Of a DNA stretch of 64,000 bases, positions 56,944 to 64,000 are shown piece after piece (position 1 is the stretch's first letter; every line of letters starts with the position of its first letter). The DNA is from Friedmanniella luteola. Its GTDB lineage: Bacteria > Actinomycetota > Actinomycetes > Propionibacteriales > Propionibacteriaceae. Both the position numbers and the translations under genes were made by a program. The stretch is from positions 2,542,001 through 2,606,000 of the forward strand of contig NZ_LT629749.1 in the NCBI RefSeq assembly GCF_900105065.1, given 5' to 3'. The notes below the pieces were generated by a model. It was not told the origin of the DNA. It searched no databases and was given only the letters and a program-made list of their open reading frames with translations.

Positions 56944-56999
56944 CAGGACAGATCAGGGCCAGGTTCCCCAGCGGGGAGCCTGGCCCTGATCTCGTCCTG
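56944..56999. repeat. Long inverted repeat / hairpin, terminator-like
   Basis: A 20-bp stem (56950-56969 with 56973-56992, one G-T pair) around loop AGC, extended by six pairs (56944-56949 with 56994-56999) across one bulged base. It starts two bases after the tRNA-like 13-mer, as a terminator would follow a tRNA. Confidence 0.8.
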
Positions 57000-57161
57000 G
57001 GCAGCGATCCCGCCGGGAGCTCCGCCCGATCGGGTGCGCGCGGCCGCAGGTTCCGCAGACTCGGGGACCTGCTGGGGCGCTGTGTCGACGTCGCGTCCGC
57101 ACTGGAGCACCTCGGAGCGCCGGGCCGGTCCGACCGGCGGCTCCGGCCAGACCGCGTGGCG

Positions 57162-57992
57162 TCAGGTCCTGGGCTCGCTGGGGCTCTCGGCAGGGATCAC
57201 CTCGGTGGTGGAGAGCCGCCCGTCGATCACCTGCCGGGCCACCGCGTGCAGCGGCTCGCCGTGGCGCTGGGCGTGGGCGCGCAGGTACGAGAACGTGGCG
57301 GCCGGGTGCAGCCCGGTGCGTTCGGCGAGCACACCCTTGGCCTGCTCGATCAGGATCCGCGTGTTGAGCGCCACCTGCAGCTGCTCGGCCAGGATCGACG
57401 GGTCCCGCCCGGTGCGCTGCTGCAGCAGCGAGATGGTGGCCACGTCCGCCAGCGCCTGGCCGAGGGCGACGTCGCCGTCGGACAGGCGCTGCTCCGCCTT
57501 CGAGAAGATGTTCACCGCACCGATCAGGTCGCCGCGCAACCGCAGGGGCAGGGCATGCGTCGACCTGATACCGGCCTCGAGCGCCTCGGCCGTGAACCGC
57601 GGCCACCGCTCCCGCGCCTGGCGGACGTCGACGTTGATGACCGCCTTGCCGGTGCGGATGGTGTCCAGGCACGGGCCCTCCTCGCTCTGCAGCTCGAAGA
57701 CCTCGAGGTCGTGCATCAGGTCGGGCGCCGAGGCGACCAGGCGCAGCTCACCGCTGGAGTCGACGAGCATCAGCCCGGCCGCATCCACGGCGAGCAGCTC
57801 GATGCAGGCCTCCGCCAGCTCGAGCATCAGCTCCGCCACGTCGAAGTCCCCGACCAGGGTGTCGGCCAGCTGGACGAAGACCTGGGCGATCCGGATCTCA
57901 CGCGACACCATGTCGGTCCACCTGTCCTCGGGTTGGGGTGCTGGCGGGAGCCGCGAGGCTCCCGCCCGGGCTCCGGTGACTCCGGCGGTCAT
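57162..57992 (-). CDS. GAF-ANTAR domain RNA-binding regulator (second)
   Basis: 276 residues: GAF domain (about 45-190; DAAGLMLVDSSGELRLVAS, EGPCLDTIRTG) then a C-terminal ANTAR helix bundle (LNTRILIEQAKGVLAERTGLHPAATFSYLRAHAQRH) that binds twin hairpins in mRNA leaders and prevents termination. The LxTR(I/V)xIEQAKG core is intact. GTG or ATG at 57992 overlaps the first gene (ATGA); an internal ATG (MVSREIR) at 57911 is an alternative. No partner kinase in the same operon. Confidence 0.88.
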   Translation of the reverse strand: MTAGVTGARAGASRLPPAPQPEDRWTDMVSREIRIAQVFVQLADTLVGDFDVAELMLELAEACIELLAVDAAGLMLVDSSGELRLVASAPDLMHDLEVFELQSEEGPCLDTIRTGKAVINVDVRQARERWPRFTAEALEAGIRSTHALPLRLRGDLIGAVNIFSKAEQRLSDGDVALGQALADVATISLLQQRTGRDPSILAEQLQVALNTRILIEQAKGVLAERTGLHPAATFSYLRAHAQRHGEPLHAVARQVIDGRLSTTEVIPAESPSEPRT

Positions 57993-58705
57993 CGGTGGTC
58001 ATGGCTGAACCTCAGGTTCCGGGCGACGACGTCGCGGGCGACCTCGACGATGGGGCGTCCGTCGGCGAAGGCCCGGGCGCGCAGCACCGTGAGGGCGTCC
58101 GCGAGGTCCGCCTCGATCTGGATGGCGATCATGCCCGTCGCCTGGTGGACGACGGCACGGTCCACCAGGCTGTCCGCCAGGTCGACGTGGACCTCCCCTG
58201 GTCCGGAGTTCAGCTGGAGGTGCAGCAGGACCGCCGTCGCAGCGCCGGCCAGCGCCATCGCCTCCCGCACGTCGACGTCGGTGAGCGGCCCGACGGCGTC
58301 GCGCGAGAAGTCCATGGCCCCGAGCGTGATGGCGCCCACCTGGAGGGGGAAGGCGAAGACGGCGGCGACGCCGACGTCCAGGGCGCCGGCGGTGAACCCC
58401 GGCCACAGCGACGAGCCCGTCAGGGCCAGGTCGCCGTGCAGGACCGGCCGGCCCGTGCGGACGCTCTCGACGCACGGACCCTCCCCGAGGCTGAACTGCA
58501 GCTCCTCGATCGCGCCCGCCTGGCCGTCGGTCGCCGCCAGGACCGCACTGGGGGCGGCATCGCTGGTCATCACCGACAGCCCCACCCCGGTGACGTCCAT
58601 CGCCTCCCGCCCGATGCGCACGAGGCGGTCGGCGAGACCACCGCCCGCGGGCTCGGACGCCTGGAGCTCGGCAAGGATCATCGCCACGCGATCCGCGTTC
58701 GCCAT
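57989..58705 (-). CDS. GAF-ANTAR domain RNA-binding regulator (first)
   Basis: 238 residues: a GAF domain (about 20-165; GVGLSVMTSDAAPSAVLAATD, EGPCVESVRTGRPV) and an ANTAR domain (LVDRAVVHQATGMIAIQIEADLADALTVLRARAFADGR). The two GAF parts share the EGPC motif, so the genes are related. ATG 58705 has GGGGAGGAACGG upstream; the six extra codons to 58723 are unlikely. The tandem arrangement suggests two signals feeding into antitermination. Confidence 0.87.
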   Translation of the reverse strand: MANADRVAMILAELQASEPAGGGLADRLVRIGREAMDVTGVGLSVMTSDAAPSAVLAATDGQAGAIEELQFSLGEGPCVESVRTGRPVLHGDLALTGSSLWPGFTAGALDVGVAAVFAFPLQVGAITLGAMDFSRDAVGPLTDVDVREAMALAGAATAVLLHLQLNSGPGEVHVDLADSLVDRAVVHQATGMIAIQIEADLADALTVLRARAFADGRPIVEVARDVVARNLRFSHDHR

Positions 58706-58944
58706 GTCTCCGTTCCTCCCCATCCTTCGCCGCTCGATCGCCGGGAGACAGCGCGTCGTCCACCGAGCGTGCTGTCACCCGCGTCCGTGCTCCCGCGTCG
58801 AACCGAGGACACGATCGACCGGGCCGCCGCGAGCGACTCTAGTTCGAGGGGCCGGTGGGCACCAGCGCGAGCGGCCGGCGCGGCGGCGGCGACCCTGCCC
58901 GGCCGGCCCTCAGCACCCCGACCGACGGGACGATCCCGCCCGCG

Positions 58945-58974
58945 TTGACAGTGCTCGGTCGCGCGCGATCTGAT
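58945..58974 (+). promoter_or_regulatory. Candidate promoter of STAS-like gene
   Basis: Consensus -35 TTGACA (58945-58950), 18-base spacer and TCTGAT (58969-58974); the predicted start site falls on the first codons of the frame, so it would be leaderless. Confidence 0.4.
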
Positions 58975-58975
58975 C

Positions 58976-59542
58976 GTGGTGCTGACCACCTCAGCCCTGT
59001 GGGACTCGCCCCGGCCGCTGCCTCGTGCCGCCTGGCGCCTCGCCCTCACCACCACCACGACTGACGACCGCCCGGCGGTTGCGTTGCCCTTCCCTCCTGA
59101 CTCCCGCGTGCTCGCCCTCCTGTCGGTGTTCGACGACCGCTCGGTGCCCGCTCCCCCTCGCTACGACGCCAGCACCTGGGGCGAGGGCCGCCGGCACGTC
59201 TACCGGGCCCGGGCCGGCGACCTCGAGGTGACCGTCTGGAACCACTCCGGGACCGCCTGGGTCGGCCTCCGGGGGCTCCTGTGCCGACGGGCCGCGCGGG
59301 CCCTGGCGACGATGCTGGCGAGCACCGAGGCCGCCGAGGTGGTCCTGAACGTCGCGGAGCTGACGCTGCCGTCGGCGAGCGGCGGGACGCCCCTGGTGCG
59401 GTTGTGCGCCACCTTGAGCTACGCCGGCTACTCCGTGGCGGTGGTCGGGCGCGAGGACGACGCCGTCGTCGACGGCGCGGAGCCGGGCCCGGAGGAACCG
59501 GAGCCGCTGGAGGTCCTGCGCACGCACCGGCTGTCCTCGTGA
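58976..59542 (+). CDS. STAS-like protein, possible anti-sigma antagonist
   Basis: 188 residues. The C-terminal 110 residues resemble a STAS fold: a short strand pair (LEVTVWNHSGTAWVGLRGLL), a helix (RRAARALATMLASTEAAEVVLNVAELTLPS) and SGGTPLVRLCATLSYAGYSVAVVG. The usual phosphorylated Ser/Thr could be in the LPSASGG turn. The N-terminal 60 residues are low-complexity and the start (GTG 58976 or 58979) is uncertain. It is divergent from the ANTAR genes, so a joint regulatory role is plausible. Confidence 0.55.
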   Translation: MVLTTSALWDSPRPLPRAAWRLALTTTTTDDRPAVALPFPPDSRVLALLSVFDDRSVPAPPRYDASTWGEGRRHVYRARAGDLEVTVWNHSGTAWVGLRGLLCRRAARALATMLASTEAAEVVLNVAELTLPSASGGTPLVRLCATLSYAGYSVAVVGREDDAVVDGAEPGPEEPEPLEVLRTHRLSS

Positions 59543-59673
59543 GGACCGCCGCGGTGGCGCGGTGGCACGCGGTCGCCAGGGCGTCGTCGCCGCGCGTGCC
59601 GGGTGACCCGCTTGCCCTGACGGGGCGGGGCCGCCAGGATGGTCGCCAGCATCCCCGAGCACGAGGTACAGCC

Positions 59674-59727
59674 ATGACGGGCACCACCGGTTCCGCGCCA
59701 CTCCCCGGCGCCGACGCCCTGAGCTGA
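59674..59727 (+). CDS. Possible 17-residue leader peptide before the ABC-F gene
   Basis: Short frame MTGTTGSAPLPGADALS with GAGGT eight bases before the ATG. It lies in a 364-base leader and is followed eight bases later by a GC-rich hairpin. Leader peptides of ABC-F genes sense ribosome-targeting drugs in other bacteria. No direct evidence of translation. Confidence 0.3.
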   Translation: MTGTTGSAPLPGADALS

Positions 59728-59734
59728 CCCCCCG

Positions 59735-59770
59735 GCTCCGGTCCCGGCGCACCCGCCGAGACCCCGGAGC
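59735..59770 (+). terminator. Hairpin in ABC-F leader, possible attenuator
   Basis: GCTCCGG/CCGGAGC outer stem (59735-59741 with 59764-59770) and CGGCG/CGCCG inner stem (59745-59749 with 59754-59758). No U-run. Confidence 0.4.
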
Positions 59771-59906
59771 GCCCATGCCGCAGCCGCCGCACCCCTGCCC
59801 GACCCTGCACCCCCTGGTCCTGCCGACCCGGACCCTGCTGCCGCGCGCCCCGCCGGACTGGTCGTCCCACCGACCCCGTCCGAGCCGCACCCCCGCGAGG
59901 AGCTCC

Positions 59907-61526
59907 ATGCCCAGCGCCATCACCCTGCACGACCTCTCCTTCGAGTGGCCCGACGGCACCGTCGTGCTGTCCGGGCTGAACGCCACCTTCGGCACCGGGC
60001 GCACCGGTCTGGTCGGGGACAACGGCACCGGCAAGTCCACCCTGCTCCGGCTGGTCGCCGGCCGGCTGAGCCCGACCGCCGGCGCCGTCGTCACGACCGG
60101 CTCGGTCGGCCACCTGCCGCAGACGGTGACGCTCACCCGCGAGGCCACCCTCGCCGACCTGCTCGGCATCACGCCGAAGGTGGCCGCCCTGCACGCCATC
60201 GAGGCCGGCGACGTCGACGAGCAGCACTTCGAGACCCTCGGCGACGACTGGGACATCGAGAGCCGGGCGGCCGCGGCGCTCGCCGAGGTCGGCCTGGCCG
60301 ACGCGGCGCTCGACCGCCGGGTCGAGCAGCTGTCCGGCGGGGAAGCGGTCCTCGTCGCCACCCTGGGACTGCGGCTGCTCCGCCACCCGGTCACCCTCCT
60401 CGACGAGCCGACGAACAACCTCGACCGCGACGCCCGGGCCCGGCTCCGGGCGATCGTCCGGGCCTGGCCGGGCACCCTCGTCGTCGTCAGCCACGACACC
60501 GCGCTGCTCGACGTGCTCGACACCACCGCGGAGCTGCACACCGGGTCCTTGACCACCTTCGGCGGCCCGTACGACGCGTGGCGACGCCACCTCGACCAGC
60601 AGCAGGCCGCAGCCGCCCAGGCGGTCCGCGCCGCCGAGCAGACCCTCGAGGTCGAGCGGCGGCGGCGCCAGGAGGCGGAGGTGAAGCTGGCCCGGCGGGC
60701 CCGGACCGCGCAGACCAACCGGGCCAACAAGAAGGCCGCCAAGATCGTCATGAACGGTCGCGCCTCCGACGCCCAGAACGCGGCCGGCAAGCTCCGGACC
60801 GGCCTCGACGACCGGCTCCAGGACGCGCAGGCCACGCACGCCGCCGCGGCCGCCCACGTCCGCACCGACCAGCACGTCAGCCTGGTCCTGCCCGACCCGG
60901 ACGTGCCCCGGGGGCGCCGGATCGCCGCGCTGCAGGGCGGCGACCGGACGTTCGTGGTGCAGGGGCCGGAGCGGGTCGTGCTCGTCGGTCCCAACGGCGT
61001 CGGCAAGTCCACCCTGCTGCGCCAGCTGGTCGAGCGCCGGAACCCCGAACCGGGCCGCGCCTCCGGTCGACTGGAGACCGACCGGGTCGGCTACCTGCCG
61101 CAGCGGCTCGACGACCTCGACGACGACCTGACCGCGGTGGAGAACATCCGGCTCGCCGCCCCCGCCCTCGACGCCGGAACGGTGCGCAACCAGCTCGGCC
61201 GGCTCCTGCTGCGGGGCGACAGCGTTCACCGGCCGGTGAGCACCCTCTCCGGCGGCGAACGCTTCCGGGTCTCCCTCGCCCGCCTCCTGCTCCGGCAGCC
61301 GCCGGCGCAGCTGCTGGTCCTCGACGAGCCGACCAACAACCTGGACGTCGGCACCGTCACCCACCTCGTCGAGGCCCTCGCCGCCTTCCGAGGAGCCCTG
61401 CTGGTCGTCAGCCACGACGACGCCTTCGTCCGACGCCTCGACCCCACGACGGTGCTCGCCCTGGACGCTGACGGCGGGCTCACCCCCGTCGACCCGGCAG
61501 CCGACGCGGAGCCGGGGACCGGCTGA
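59907..61526 (+). CDS. ABC-F family ATPase (ribosome-associated or antibiotic protection)
   Basis: 539 residues with two ABC domains and no membrane segments: Walker A GDNGTGKST and GPNGVGKST, signatures LSGGEAVLVATLGL and LSGGERFRVSLARLLL, Walker B VTLLDEPTNNLDR and LLVLDEPTNNLDV. The interdomain linker (about 215-325) is a long, basic helix pair. ABC-F proteins bind the ribosomal E site and either tune translation or displace antibiotics; this one lacks a clear subfamily label. ATG 59907 has GAGGAG upstream; a longer in-frame extension to 59775 is Pro-rich and rejected. Confidence 0.9.
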   Translation: MPSAITLHDLSFEWPDGTVVLSGLNATFGTGRTGLVGDNGTGKSTLLRLVAGRLSPTAGAVVTTGSVGHLPQTVTLTREATLADLLGITPKVAALHAIEAGDVDEQHFETLGDDWDIESRAAAALAEVGLADAALDRRVEQLSGGEAVLVATLGLRLLRHPVTLLDEPTNNLDRDARARLRAIVRAWPGTLVVVSHDTALLDVLDTTAELHTGSLTTFGGPYDAWRRHLDQQQAAAAQAVRAAEQTLEVERRRRQEAEVKLARRARTAQTNRANKKAAKIVMNGRASDAQNAAGKLRTGLDDRLQDAQATHAAAAAHVRTDQHVSLVLPDPDVPRGRRIAALQGGDRTFVVQGPERVVLVGPNGVGKSTLLRQLVERRNPEPGRASGRLETDRVGYLPQRLDDLDDDLTAVENIRLAAPALDAGTVRNQLGRLLLRGDSVHRPVSTLSGGERFRVSLARLLLRQPPAQLLVLDEPTNNLDVGTVTHLVEALAAFRGALLVVSHDDAFVRRLDPTTVLALDADGGLTPVDPAADAEPGTG

Positions 61527-61593
61527 GCCCGCCCGGACCCGGACCGGGCACGCCATGGTCGCCTCGCTCCCCTCCTGCCCACCCGGAACCGGT

Positions 61594-61613
61594 CCCGCGG
61601 CCCGGTCCGCGGG
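61594..61613. terminator. Hairpin terminator between ABC-F and cyclophilin-like genes
   Basis: 7-bp stem CCCGCGG/CCGCGGG with a 6-base loop, between convergent genes. Confidence 0.45.
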
Positions 61614-61626
61614 CCCGACCGCCGCG

Positions 61627-62169
61627 CTAGGCCGGTCGGAGGAGCGCGACGAACCGGATCCCGGCGGAGGCGGTCAGGGTCAGGCCGCTCGTCACGGTGC
61701 CGAGCCGGACCAGACCGGGCGGGGGCACGGTCTGGCCGAGGTCGTCGTACAGGATGGCGAGGTCCTGGCTGGGCGGCCAGTAGTACAGCGCGCCTCCCTC
61801 GGGGTCGAGGACCCGGTCGGAGCCCGGGACGGTGAGCGGGCGCGGCAGCCGGGCTGACTTCGCCTGACCCATCGGGTCGCGGAACGTCAGCCGCAGTGGC
61901 AGCAGGGCTGCGAGCTGCCGGCCTGCTGACGTGTCCTCGAGCGCGATGTCGACCGGGCCGTCGGCCAGCTGCAGCACCGCCCGCGTCTGACCTGCCGGTG
62001 GCGGGGCCGGACGGCCGACGGTGGGCGCGGCGACGGGGGCGGGGACCGGCGGGAGCGCCCGGTCGACGGCGGCCAGCGCCAGCGTGGCCACGACGAGCAG
62101 CGCGGTGGTGGGGATCAGCGCGGCCGCGCGGCAGAGGTCTGCCCGGGAGCGGCGCTCGACGGTGTTCAT
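61627..62169 (-). CDS. Membrane-anchored cyclophilin-like fold protein
   Basis: 180 residues. An N-terminal membrane anchor (AALIPTTALLVVATLALAAV) and Pro/Ala-rich linker precede a cyclophilin-like domain (ALEDTSAGRQLAALLPLRLTFRDPMGQAKSARLP, then GALYYWPPSQDLAILYDDLGQ and LVRLGTVTSGLTLTASAG). These domains are of the bacterial cyclophilin_like2 type and lack a proven isomerase activity. ATG 62169 is used. Divergent from an XRE-family regulator gene, which may control it. Confidence 0.75.
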   Translation of the reverse strand: MNTVERRSRADLCRAAALIPTTALLVVATLALAAVDRALPPVPAPVAAPTVGRPAPPPAGQTRAVLQLADGPVDIALEDTSAGRQLAALLPLRLTFRDPMGQAKSARLPRPLTVPGSDRVLDPEGGALYYWPPSQDLAILYDDLGQTVPPPGLVRLGTVTSGLTLTASAGIRFVALLRPA

Positions 62170-62258
62170 GCCGTCCAGACAAGTCGGTCCACCGGTGGTG
62201 CAGAAGTCACCGTCGATGGGTGTACTCCGAGGGCATTCCTCCTCCGCGACGGCCGTCC

Positions 62259-62264
62259 TAGGGT
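62259..62264 (+). promoter_or_regulatory. -10 of XRE regulator gene (leaderless)
   Basis: TAGGGT, seven bases before ATG 62272. Confidence 0.5.
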
Positions 62265-62271
62265 CGTCGCC

Positions 62272-63171
62272 ATGGACAACCGAACGGAGGTCCGCGAGTT
62301 CCTGACCTCGCGGCGGGCCAAGGTCACTCCTGAGCAGGCCGGTGTGCCCCAGTTCGGGCACCGCCGCGTCCCGGGTCTGCGGCGCAGCGAGGTCGCCTCG
62401 CTGGCGGGGGTGAGCGTCGAGTACTACGCCAAGCTCGAGCGCGGATCCCTCGGTGGCGTCTCAGCCGGCGTCCTCGACGCGCTGGCCCGCGCCCTGCGGC
62501 TCGACGACGCCGAGCGCCGCCACCTGTTCCTCCTCGCCCAGGCGGCCGACGGCACCAGCGCGGCCATGCGGCCACGTCGTGGCGGTGGGAGGGCGTGGAG
62601 CGTCCGGCCGGCCCTGCAGTGGGTGCTGGACGCCATCACCACCGGCCCGGCGATCATCGGCAACGAACGGTCCGACCTGCTGGCCGCCAACCACCTGGGC
62701 CGCGCCCTCTACGCCGATCTCCTCGCCGACCCGACCCGGCCGCCCAACTTCGCCCGCTTCACCTTCCTCGACCCAGCGGCCCGACGCTTCTTCCCCGACT
62801 GGGAGCTGGCCGCCGACATGTCGGTGGCCAACCTGCGCACCGCCGCCGGCCAGCACCCCCACGACAAGGACCTCCACGACCTCGTCGGCGAGCTCTCCAC
62901 CTGCAGCGACGCGTTCCGCCGGCGGTGGGGCTCCCACGACGTCCGCACCCACGGCTCCGGCGTCAAGCACTACCACCACCACGTCGTCGGCGACCTCGAG
63001 CTCAGCTACCTGAGCTCCGACCTCCGCGCCGACCCCGGGCTCAGCCTCACGATCTACGCCGCCGAACCGGGTTCCCCGACCGCGGAGGCCCTGGCTCTGC
63101 TGGCCTCCTGGGCCGCCACCGACGAGGGGGGTCGGCCCACCCACGGGACGGTCGTCGGCCTGCAGCCGTGA
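62272..63171 (+). CDS. Helix-turn-helix regulator, XRE type with MmyB-like ligand domain
   Basis: 299 residues. N-terminal helix-turn-helix (VPGLRRSEVASLAGVSVEYYAKLERG, about 33-58; the RSEVAxLAGVS motif is typical) followed by an MmyB-like ligand-binding domain (SVRPALQWVLDAITTGPAIIGNERSDLLAANHLGRALY and FARFTFLDPAARRFFPDWE). This family commonly sits next to a transporter or reductase that it regulates; here the MFS exporter follows with a four-base overlap (GTGA). Leaderless start predicted. Confidence 0.9.
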   Translation: MDNRTEVREFLTSRRAKVTPEQAGVPQFGHRRVPGLRRSEVASLAGVSVEYYAKLERGSLGGVSAGVLDALARALRLDDAERRHLFLLAQAADGTSAAMRPRRGGGRAWSVRPALQWVLDAITTGPAIIGNERSDLLAANHLGRALYADLLADPTRPPNFARFTFLDPAARRFFPDWELAADMSVANLRTAAGQHPHDKDLHDLVGELSTCSDAFRRRWGSHDVRTHGSGVKHYHHHVVGDLELSYLSSDLRADPGLSLTIYAAEPGSPTAEALALLASWAATDEGGRPTHGTVVGLQP

Positions 63172-64000
63172 ACGAGCCGACGACGACCGCCCCGGCGCAC
63201 CTCGGCTACTGCCCCGACTGCGAGTACCTGGGCGACCACCCCGAGATCGAGCCGGGCCTCGACCCTGGCCAGGCCCGCCTCACCTCTGCCGTGGTGGCGA
63301 CCGTGGTCTTCCTGACCGCCATCGCACCGCTGGCCACGGACATGTACGTCCCGGCGTTCCCCCGCGTCGCGGCCGAGCTGGGCGGGAGCGCCACGCAGGT
63401 CCAGCTGACCCTGACCACCTTCTTCGTCGGCATGGCCCTCGGCCAGCTGGTCGGCGGCCCCGTCTCGGACCAGCGCGGTCGCCGCCGACCCCTGCTCGCC
63501 GCCGTGCTGGTCATGACCCTCGCCTCGATCGCGTGCGCGCTGACCCCGACGATCGGGGTGATGATGGCCGCCCGCTTCGTCCAGGGCTTCGCCGGCGGCT
63601 GGGCCATGGTGATCGGCCGAGCCGTCGTCGTCGACCTGGCCACCGGCGCCCGGCTGGTGCGGGTGCTGAACGTCATCGCCGGCGTCGGCGGCATCGCCCC
63701 GATCGTCGGGCCGCTCCTGGGCGCAGTCATCCTGCAGCTCTCGGACTGGCGGGTGTCCTTCTGGGTCGTCGCCAGCCTGGGCGTGCTGATGACCGGCTGC
63801 GTCCTGGCCGCGGTGCCCGAGACGCTGCCGCCGGCCCGCCGCCACGGCGGCGGGCTCCGCGCCTTCGCCCGCGCCGGACGGCAGGTGCTGCGCAACCGCC
63901 GCTACGTGGGGTACCTGGTGGTCTGCGGGTCGGCCATGGGCGCGCTGTTCGCCTACGTCGCCACCTCGGCGTTCGTGCTGCAGTCGATGAACGGCCTGTC
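63168..64000 (+). CDS. MFS drug-resistance transporter, Bcr/CflA-like (3' end beyond window)
   Basis: The first 277 residues are visible. A cytosolic N-terminus of about 40 residues contains YCPDCEYLG, then membrane helix 1 (TVVFLTAIAPLATDMYVPAFP, with the D-M-Y-x-P motif of Bcr/CflA drug exporters), GGPVSDQRGRRRPLL (loop 2-3) and further helices. The frame is open at base 64000. GTG 63168 overlaps the regulator stop, so the two form an operon; regulation of export by this regulator is inferred. Confidence 0.85.
   Translation, partial: MNEPTTTAPAHLGYCPDCEYLGDHPEIEPGLDPGQARLTSAVVATVVFLTAIAPLATDMYVPAFPRVAAELGGSATQVQLTLTTFFVGMALGQLVGGPVSDQRGRRRPLLAAVLVMTLASIACALTPTIGVMMAARFVQGFAGGWAMVIGRAVVVDLATGARLVRVLNVIAGVGGIAPIVGPLLGAVILQLSDWRVSFWVVASLGVLMTGCVLAAVPETLPPARRHGGGLRAFARAGRQVLRNRRYVGYLVVCGSAMGALFAYVATSAFVLQSMNGL

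Larger units (their letters stand above)
56311..57161. other. Intergenic stretch without a credible gene
   Basis: About 850 bases between the CPBP genes and the ANTAR genes. Short frames of 60-130 codons on both strands lack ribosome sites and family resemblance and overlap one another. It contains the 13-bp tRNA-fMet-like repeat and the long hairpin listed separately, and is less GC-rich than the core genes by eye. Confidence 0.6.

Noticed and set aside
56830-56945. Possible decayed tRNA gene upstream of the 13-mer
   Set aside because: Only the acceptor 3' end matches; no anticodon stem or T-arm can be drawn.
56347-57110. Frames of 99-133 codons in the gap before the ANTAR genes
   Set aside because: They overlap each other on both strands, lack ribosome sites and known domains.

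Overview
The window is very GC-rich with dense, mostly four-base-overlapping genes, many GTG starts, actinobacterial-only families (Kgd, WhiB, PdtaS-type kinase, ANTAR proteins, ribosomal protein bL37, DUF6104) and U-less hairpin terminators. It is chromosomal DNA of an actinobacterium. The gene mix suggests a soil or rock dweller such as the Geodermatophilaceae, but that placement is inference only.

Layout. 1-6.7 kb: a leftward aspartate-family block (lysA, hom, thrC, thrB) and then rho, which runs off the left edge; a CCG tRNA-Arg lies beside lysA where argS often sits. 7-13 kb: a GT87-like membrane glycosyltransferase, an NgcEFG-like N-acetylglucosamine ABC importer and a divergent GlcNAc-type kinase, with palindromic candidate operators between them. 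13-20 kb: kgd (2-oxoglutarate metabolism) with its small DUF6104 follower, an acetyltransferase/oxidoreductase pair and a solitary galK. 20-23 kb: a polar amino-acid ABC importer. 23-34 kb: a block colinear in gene content with the mycobacterial whiB1-pdtaS-rshA-sigH-SRAP-aroA-rsgA region, here holding a DUF3311/sodium-solute symporter pair and the 24-residue bL37 gene. 34-45 kb: hisN, an orphan MocA-like/XdhC pair, a serA-type dehydrogenase, a P1 peptidase, a SpoIID-domain exported protein, a ThuA/Gfo-Idh pair and a FUSC-like transporter.

45.7-57 kb starts at an initiator tRNA-Met and looks like an accessory block: a four-gene ABC-2 exporter/serine hydrolase operon, two NarL-type two-component systems, a membrane protein and two tandem CPBP proteases, followed by about 0.85 kb without a credible gene. 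A 13-bp copy of the tRNA 3' end, followed by a long hairpin, closes this block, so it may be an island inserted at the tRNA. 57-64 kb: two overlapping GAF-ANTAR genes, a STAS-like protein, an ABC-F protein with a possible leader peptide, a cyclophilin-like protein divergent from an XRE regulator, and a partial Bcr/CflA-type MFS exporter.

A recurring regulatory pattern is a TANNNT -10 hexamer exactly 6-7 nt before the start codon of many genes, predicting leaderless mRNAs. sigH carries a GGGAAT-N17-GTT autoregulatory promoter that would make a nearly leaderless long isoform.
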